This document shows positions 17,725-21,090 of a stretch of DNA of 21,090 nt, piece by piece. The notes beneath the pieces are model-generated. The model searched no databases. It worked only from the letters and a program-made list of their open reading frames with translations, and was not told the origin of the DNA. Positions within the stretch are counted from its first letter, which is position 1, and each line of letters begins with the position of its first letter. The translations under genes were made by a program, and so were the position numbers. Source of the stretch: a virus; IMG/VR virus record IMGVR_UViG_3300030419_004803, positions 5,028 through 26,117 of that record; one strand, written 5' to 3'.

Positions 17725-17736
17725 TATTTATTTATT
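17725..17736 (-). promoter_or_regulatory. Probable T4-type late promoter upstream of gp8 (two overlapping cores)
   Basis: The minus strand reads AATAAATAAATA, giving two NATAAATA matches offset by 4 bp, 16-20 nt upstream of the gp8 ATG and inside the 32-bp gap after the preceding gene. Placement in the only spacer here supports promoter function, though the double register makes the exact start uncertain. Confidence 0.6.
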
Positions 17737-17741
17737 AACAA

Positions 17742-20700
17742 TTAAGTGGCATAATTTGCCGATTTCAGTTTATTGGTCCGTTGAACTATCATAGAAGTCG
17801 AAATACCAGTTCCATTAGTTCCTATTCCTGATTGTGTATAGGCAGTATAAGAATTTACTCCGCTTCTTGATGTAAGATCAATTCGTCCCCAACTGAAGGA
17901 TCCGAAGAAATTAGAAGTATCAATACCAACAGTGCTGTAAGTGAAACTACCATCAATTTTAACAAATACTCTATTAATGTAAGTAGTTCCTATACCAACA
18001 CCGCTATTATCTAGACCAGTAGCAGTAGAGACTATTTCAGAAGTTTGAACTTCATAAACATTATCTATAAAGTTCGTTCCTACCCCTATATTATTATCTC
18101 CAGAATCTAAAGAAGTAATAGATGTAGTCGCTATTCCTACGTTAGAGAATTCAACAACAAAATAATCATTTGTGCTTATTCCACTGATAGTAACAGCAGT
18201 TCCTGTAAGAGAAGCATTCCTCAAGAAAGAATCATCAGGAATATGAAGATCCATAATCAACTGGGTTCCACCACTAATAGTAGTTGTTCCGAAACCAGTA
18301 ATATTTCCTTGATCCCCAGAGTAAATATTTACATTATTTGCTTCTTCTGTATAAACAGGAGGAGAAATAAGAACATTTGGTGGAGCATCAGTTGTATATC
18401 CCGCACCAGGATTAGTAATTGCTGCACCAGTTATTACACCATTAGCAATAGTTAAAGATCCAAACGCAGTAGTGGTTGTACCGATTCCCGTACCTCCTTG
18501 GTTAGTGCTTCCAATACTCATAGTTGCAGTAGAGTAACCCGAACCACCGGATGTAATATCGATAGAAGAAATAGTACCCAAACCAGAAACTATAGCGGTA
18601 GCAGCAGCACCAGTCATAGTTGCCTGATCCACGAAAATAACTTTATTCTGGAAACTTAAGGCATCAGGATCTTCGTTTTCATTATAAGAATCAAATATAG
18701 GTCTTAAAGTATCAACATAGATTGTAGTAGACCCAATACCAACTGACTTAATAATATAAGCAAATGGGTTAATACGTGGTTCATAAAGATCCCTAGACTT
18801 ACCTACTGGTAGATCATTAACAAACATGTCTTCAGTCTGTCTGCACCAATCAACAGGTCTTACTAGACTTTCATCCCCACTATTACCAGGACCATAATAA
18901 GGATTGGTTGTAACTAAATCAGTAGAATTAACTTGCTGAACTCCACGAGAATCTTCTTGAAGATTCTTTCCTTGACCAATAGAAGGACTGTGACCAATAG
19001 TTAAATCATCACCAATCTTAACAGTTTCAATGATATCCTTAAACACAACATCTTGATCACCACTTCCCTTATAGAAGATTAATTTAGAAGTATCATCTTT
19101 TTTAGGTGCTTCAGTAAATTCTATAACACTACCACCTTCAAACTTATATCCTTCACCAGGAACTTGGAGGATATCATTGATAAAGATAATAATAATATCT
19201 TGAACATTGATATTAGATCCTTTAGCAGATCTAATAGAAACTACGTCTCCACCATTTTCAGTAAGAGTAAAGGATTTAGTTTCTCCATCAAACTTATCAT
19301 CCAAATTATCAAGCATATGAAGGAATCCAAGAGACCATCCAGTAAATTCATCACTGAAGGTCTTATCAATATTAATCAGGAATTCCGTATAGTCCGAAGT
19401 AGTTGGAATACCAACTGTTCCACCAATTCCAACTGTTAGGGATTCTCCAACACCATATCCATATCCAGTTTCCCCGATACGGAAATCAATAACACTGGAT
19501 CCTTGTCCAACAACAATATCAATGGTAGCTTGAGTTCCAACACCAGCAGAACCAGAAGCATAGACTAAAGGAATATTAGAGTAAGAAAGTGGATCATCAA
19601 TTACAACTTCTAGATGAGGTATTACATTACCACCTCTGGCATAATGATGAGCACATGTAGAAGTTCCTGTATTAACTATGAACTTCTTATCATCCAGTAC
19701 TTCAAGAACTGTAACTTCCTTCGCTGCAGGATCTTGCTTACTTGCAGAATTATTACTTGTACGTGGAGCAACAATAGATCCCTGAACTGTTCCACCAGCA
19801 ACGAAGTAAGAATCAACAGTGGAAACTCCCACATTAACTTCAAATTCTGTAGTGCTGTTAACAGCAGTAACTTGTGTTCCTGCATAAGTTGGATCAGGTC
19901 TTCTAGGATACCTATGATAAGTAGAATTAGAATCCTTACTGCAAGAGAATGTTAATCCCTCTTCCTTCAATTTAATGTTTTCACCAGTAGTTAAAGTATG
20001 TGCGCCAATAGTCATGGTCAAAATACCAGTATTAGCACTATAATCTGCAGCAGTGACAGTATGATTAACAAGAGGTGATGCACCAACATCAAGAGTAATA
20101 GTAGTAGCAGTAGTATCACTAATATTAACTGCTGTACTAAATCCTGGATCCGTAGATCTTGGATAGTTATGCAAGGAAGAATAATTATCCATTGCACATC
20201 TAAAGGTTAAAGAATCATTTGCTAACCTAACACTGGTTGATGTAGTAAGGGAGTGAGATCCAATAGTAAGAGTAGAAACACCGGCATTTGCATCATAAGT
20301 TGCATCAGAAACATCAAAGTAAACTAGAGGTGAAGCACCGACATTAACCGTAATAGTAGTATCTGTCGTTGCTGTAATAGCAGTGTTTACTCCTATAACC
20401 GGATCTGTAGAACGCGGATAATTCTTCTCGGTAGCATCATTATCCATTGAACAAGTAAAGATTAATGCACTTGTTCCAATGCCTACAGTATTACTTGTAG
20501 TGTAAGTATGACCTGATCCTACTGTTAAGGTTAAATCACCTGTAGAAGCGGTGTAAGAGGCATCTGTAACAACCGTAGATCCTATTCCGGTAATAGTAAT
20601 AGTACCAACCCCTACACTAACAAATGTATGAGTATAATCACCACCCGAAATAACTGCACTTGATGCTGCACTTACAAACTGATGTGCATAATCTCCACCA

Positions 20701-21090
20701 CTAATTACCGCATCTGTTCCAGTACCAACAAAGGTATGAGTAAATTGATTATTAGGAGAAGCATATCCAACATCAACAGTGATAGTTGTAGCAGTAGTAC
20801 CCGCAATTGCAACCGAAGTATCGTAGGCAGGATCACCACCTCTTGGGTAGTAATGAGTACTAATTCCAGCATCTATAGAACAAGTAAATCCAAGTCCAGT
20901 AAAGATAACATCTCTTCCAACAGAGAATCCATTAGCAGCAGAAGTAGTAACGGTCATGATACCACTTGCTGTATTATATCCAACAGAACTAATATCTAAT
21001 GGTCCAGCATATGAACAAGTAAAGGCAATACCTGATAATTCTACTTCATCACCTTGAGAATAACCGTGTGCCTTATGAGTAGTAATAGTC
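17742..21090 (-). CDS. Large repeat-rich virion protein upstream of gp8 (5' end outside window)
   Basis: At least 1115 codons; the frame is open to the right edge, so the ATG at 20957 is internal and the true start lies outside. The N-terminal half is made of beta-rich repeats with the signature F-x-C-x-x-D ... YPR-x-x-DP (YPR near 20842, 20413, 20158, 19903) and a degenerate last copy 'HHYARGG' near 19640. The C-terminal half carries motifs I associate with marine T4-like baseplate proteins: 'LHMLDNLDDKFDGETKSFTL', 'IIIIFINDILQVPGEGY', 'IKIGDDL'-like 'VKIGDDLTIGHSP', 'RPVDWCRQTEDMFVNDLPVG' and 'YEPRINPFAYIIKSVGIGS', then GxGY elements ('GGSGYSTA', 'GAGYTTDAP'). Position directly upstream of gp8 matches T4 gene 7, so a baseplate wedge role is plausible, but I saw no direct gp7 similarity. 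Ends 32 bp before gp8. Confidence 0.82.
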   Translation of the reverse strand, partial: TITTHKAHGYSQGDEVELSGIAFTCSYAGPLDISSVGYNTASGIMTVTTSAANGFSVGRDVIFTGLGFTCSIDAGISTHYYPRGGDPAYDTSVAIAGTTATTITVDVGYASPNNQFTHTFVGTGTDAVISGGDYAHQFVSAASSAVISGGDYTHTFVSVGVGTITITGIGSTVVTDASYTASTGDLTLTVGSGHTYTTSNTVGIGTSALIFTCSMDNDATEKNYPRSTDPVIGVNTAITATTDTTITVNVGASPLVYFDVSDATYDANAGVSTLTIGSHSLTTSTSVRLANDSLTFRCAMDNYSSLHNYPRSTDPGFSTAVNISDTTATTITLDVGASPLVNHTVTAADYSANTGILTMTIGAHTLTTGENIKLKEEGLTFSCSKDSNSTYHRYPRRPDPTYAGTQVTAVNSTTEFEVNVGVSTVDSYFVAGGTVQGSIVAPRTSNNSASKQDPAAKEVTVLEVLDDKKFIVNTGTSTCAHHYARGGNVIPHLEVVIDDPLSYSNIPLVYASGSAGVGTQATIDIVVGQGSSVIDFRIGETGYGYGVGESLTVGIGGTVGIPTTSDYTEFLINIDKTFSDEFTGWSLGFLHMLDNLDDKFDGETKSFTLTENGGDVVSIRSAKGSNINVQDIIIIFINDILQVPGEGYKFEGGSVIEFTEAPKKDDTSKLIFYKGSGDQDVVFKDIIETVKIGDDLTIGHSPSIGQGKNLQEDSRGVQQVNSTDLVTTNPYYGPGNSGDESLVRPVDWCRQTEDMFVNDLPVGKSRDLYEPRINPFAYIIKSVGIGSTTIYVDTLRPIFDSYNENEDPDALSFQNKVIFVDQATMTGAAATAIVSGLGTISSIDITSGGSGYSTATMSIGSTNQGGTGIGTTTTAFGSLTIANGVITGAAITNPGAGYTTDAPPNVLISPPVYTEEANNVNIYSGDQGNITGFGTTTISGGTQLIMDLHIPDDSFLRNASLTGTAVTISGISTNDYFVVEFSNVGIATTSITSLDSGDNNIGVGTNFIDNVYEVQTSEIVSTATGLDNSGVGIGTTYINRVFVKIDGSFTYSTVGIDTSNFFGSFSWGRIDLTSRSGVNSYTAYTQSGIGTNGTGISTSMIVQRTNKLKSANYAT
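19620..20900 (-). repeat. Tandem YPR/DP protein repeats, 85-residue period
   Basis: Four good copies and one degenerate copy. Aligning on the Asp codon of 'DP', copies 2, 3 and 4 sit at 20403, 20148 and 19893, an exact 255-bp (85-residue) spacing; copy 1 (20832) is 429 bp away because 58 residues are inserted. Each unit has 'L(T/I)F.C', Asp, variable residues, then H/N-x-YPR-x-x-DP, followed by 'TTIT(V/L)(D/N)VGASP'-like strands. DNA copies have diverged, so it is an old protein repeat and not a recent duplication. Confidence 0.85.
20620..20745 (-). repeat. Nested 18-residue tandem repeat
   Basis: Between YPR copies 1 and 2 the protein reads 'THTFVGTGTDAVISGGDY', 'AHQFVSAASSAVISGGDY', 'THTFVS', about 2.3 copies of an 18-residue unit. 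The GGD Asp codons at 20691 and 20637 are 54 bp apart. High protein identity with differing synonymous bases. Confidence 0.85.

Noticed and set aside
18948-18970. Short local repeat around 'gaatcttcttgaagattc' considered as a terminator hairpin
   Set aside because: It forms an inverted repeat but lies inside the coding sequence of the large upstream protein with no following T-run or gene boundary.
19620-20900. Repeat array considered as a CRISPR or DNA-level repeat element
   Set aside because: The repeats are in frame, conserved at protein level and diverged at DNA level with an 85-codon period, so they are protein-domain repeats.
17742-20957. Treating ATG at 20957 as the true start of the large upstream protein
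   Set aside because: The same frame stays open to 21090 and the upstream residues continue the repeat pattern ('GIAFTCSYAG', 'GYNTASGIM'), so this methionine is internal.

Overview
This AT-rich window is a contiguous block of late structural and DNA-packaging genes from a tailed phage, almost certainly a T4-like marine myovirus of the kind that infects picocyanobacteria or SAR11. The evidence is the gene order, which follows T4 (gp8, then gp13-gp14-gp15-gp16-gp17), together with protein sequences of the marine T4-like type: gp8 with its 'PTDYQSDWD' N-terminus, a DUF4815 baseplate giant, and Gly/Thr/Ser-rich 'GxGY' virion repeats. The host cannot be read from this sequence. There are no tRNAs, photosynthesis genes, integrases, insertion sequences or CRISPR arrays here.

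All twelve supported genes lie on the minus strand, so transcription runs from high to low coordinates. In that direction they are: (1) 21090-17742, the C-terminal part of a large repeat-rich virion protein just upstream of gp8, its start outside the window; (2) gp8 baseplate wedge; (3) a 2493-residue DUF4815 baseplate/tail protein; (4) a 75-residue coiled-coil protein; (5) a 219-residue small structural protein; (6-8) neck proteins gp13 and gp14 and tail-completion protein gp15; (9) small terminase gp16; (10) a 775-residue coiled-coil, fibre-like protein; (11) a DUF192-domain protein with a Cys-containing N-terminus and an Asn/Gly linker; (12) the N-terminal 199 codons of large terminase gp17, which runs off the left edge with Walker A and Walker B motifs intact.

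The genes are tightly packed. Gaps are 1-41 bp, gp15/gp16 overlap by ATGA, and the 75-residue gene overlaps its downstream neighbour by 11 bp. No stretch over 300 bp lacks a gene. Matches to the T4-family late promoter core (NATAAATA) lie just upstream of gp8, gp13 and the fibre-like gene; weaker CTAAATA variants precede gp15 and the DUF192 gene.

Together the products would build the baseplate (large protein, gp8, DUF4815 protein), the neck and tail terminus (gp13, gp14, gp15) and the packaging motor (gp16, gp17). The fibre-like and DUF192 proteins sit between the two terminase genes and are the least understood. The most striking pattern is modularity: several small beta-rich modules recur in otherwise unrelated structural proteins (gp14, gp15, gp8, the DUF4815 protein and the large upstream protein), often as insertions into conserved cores. 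No wholly new defence-like or enzymatic system was seen.
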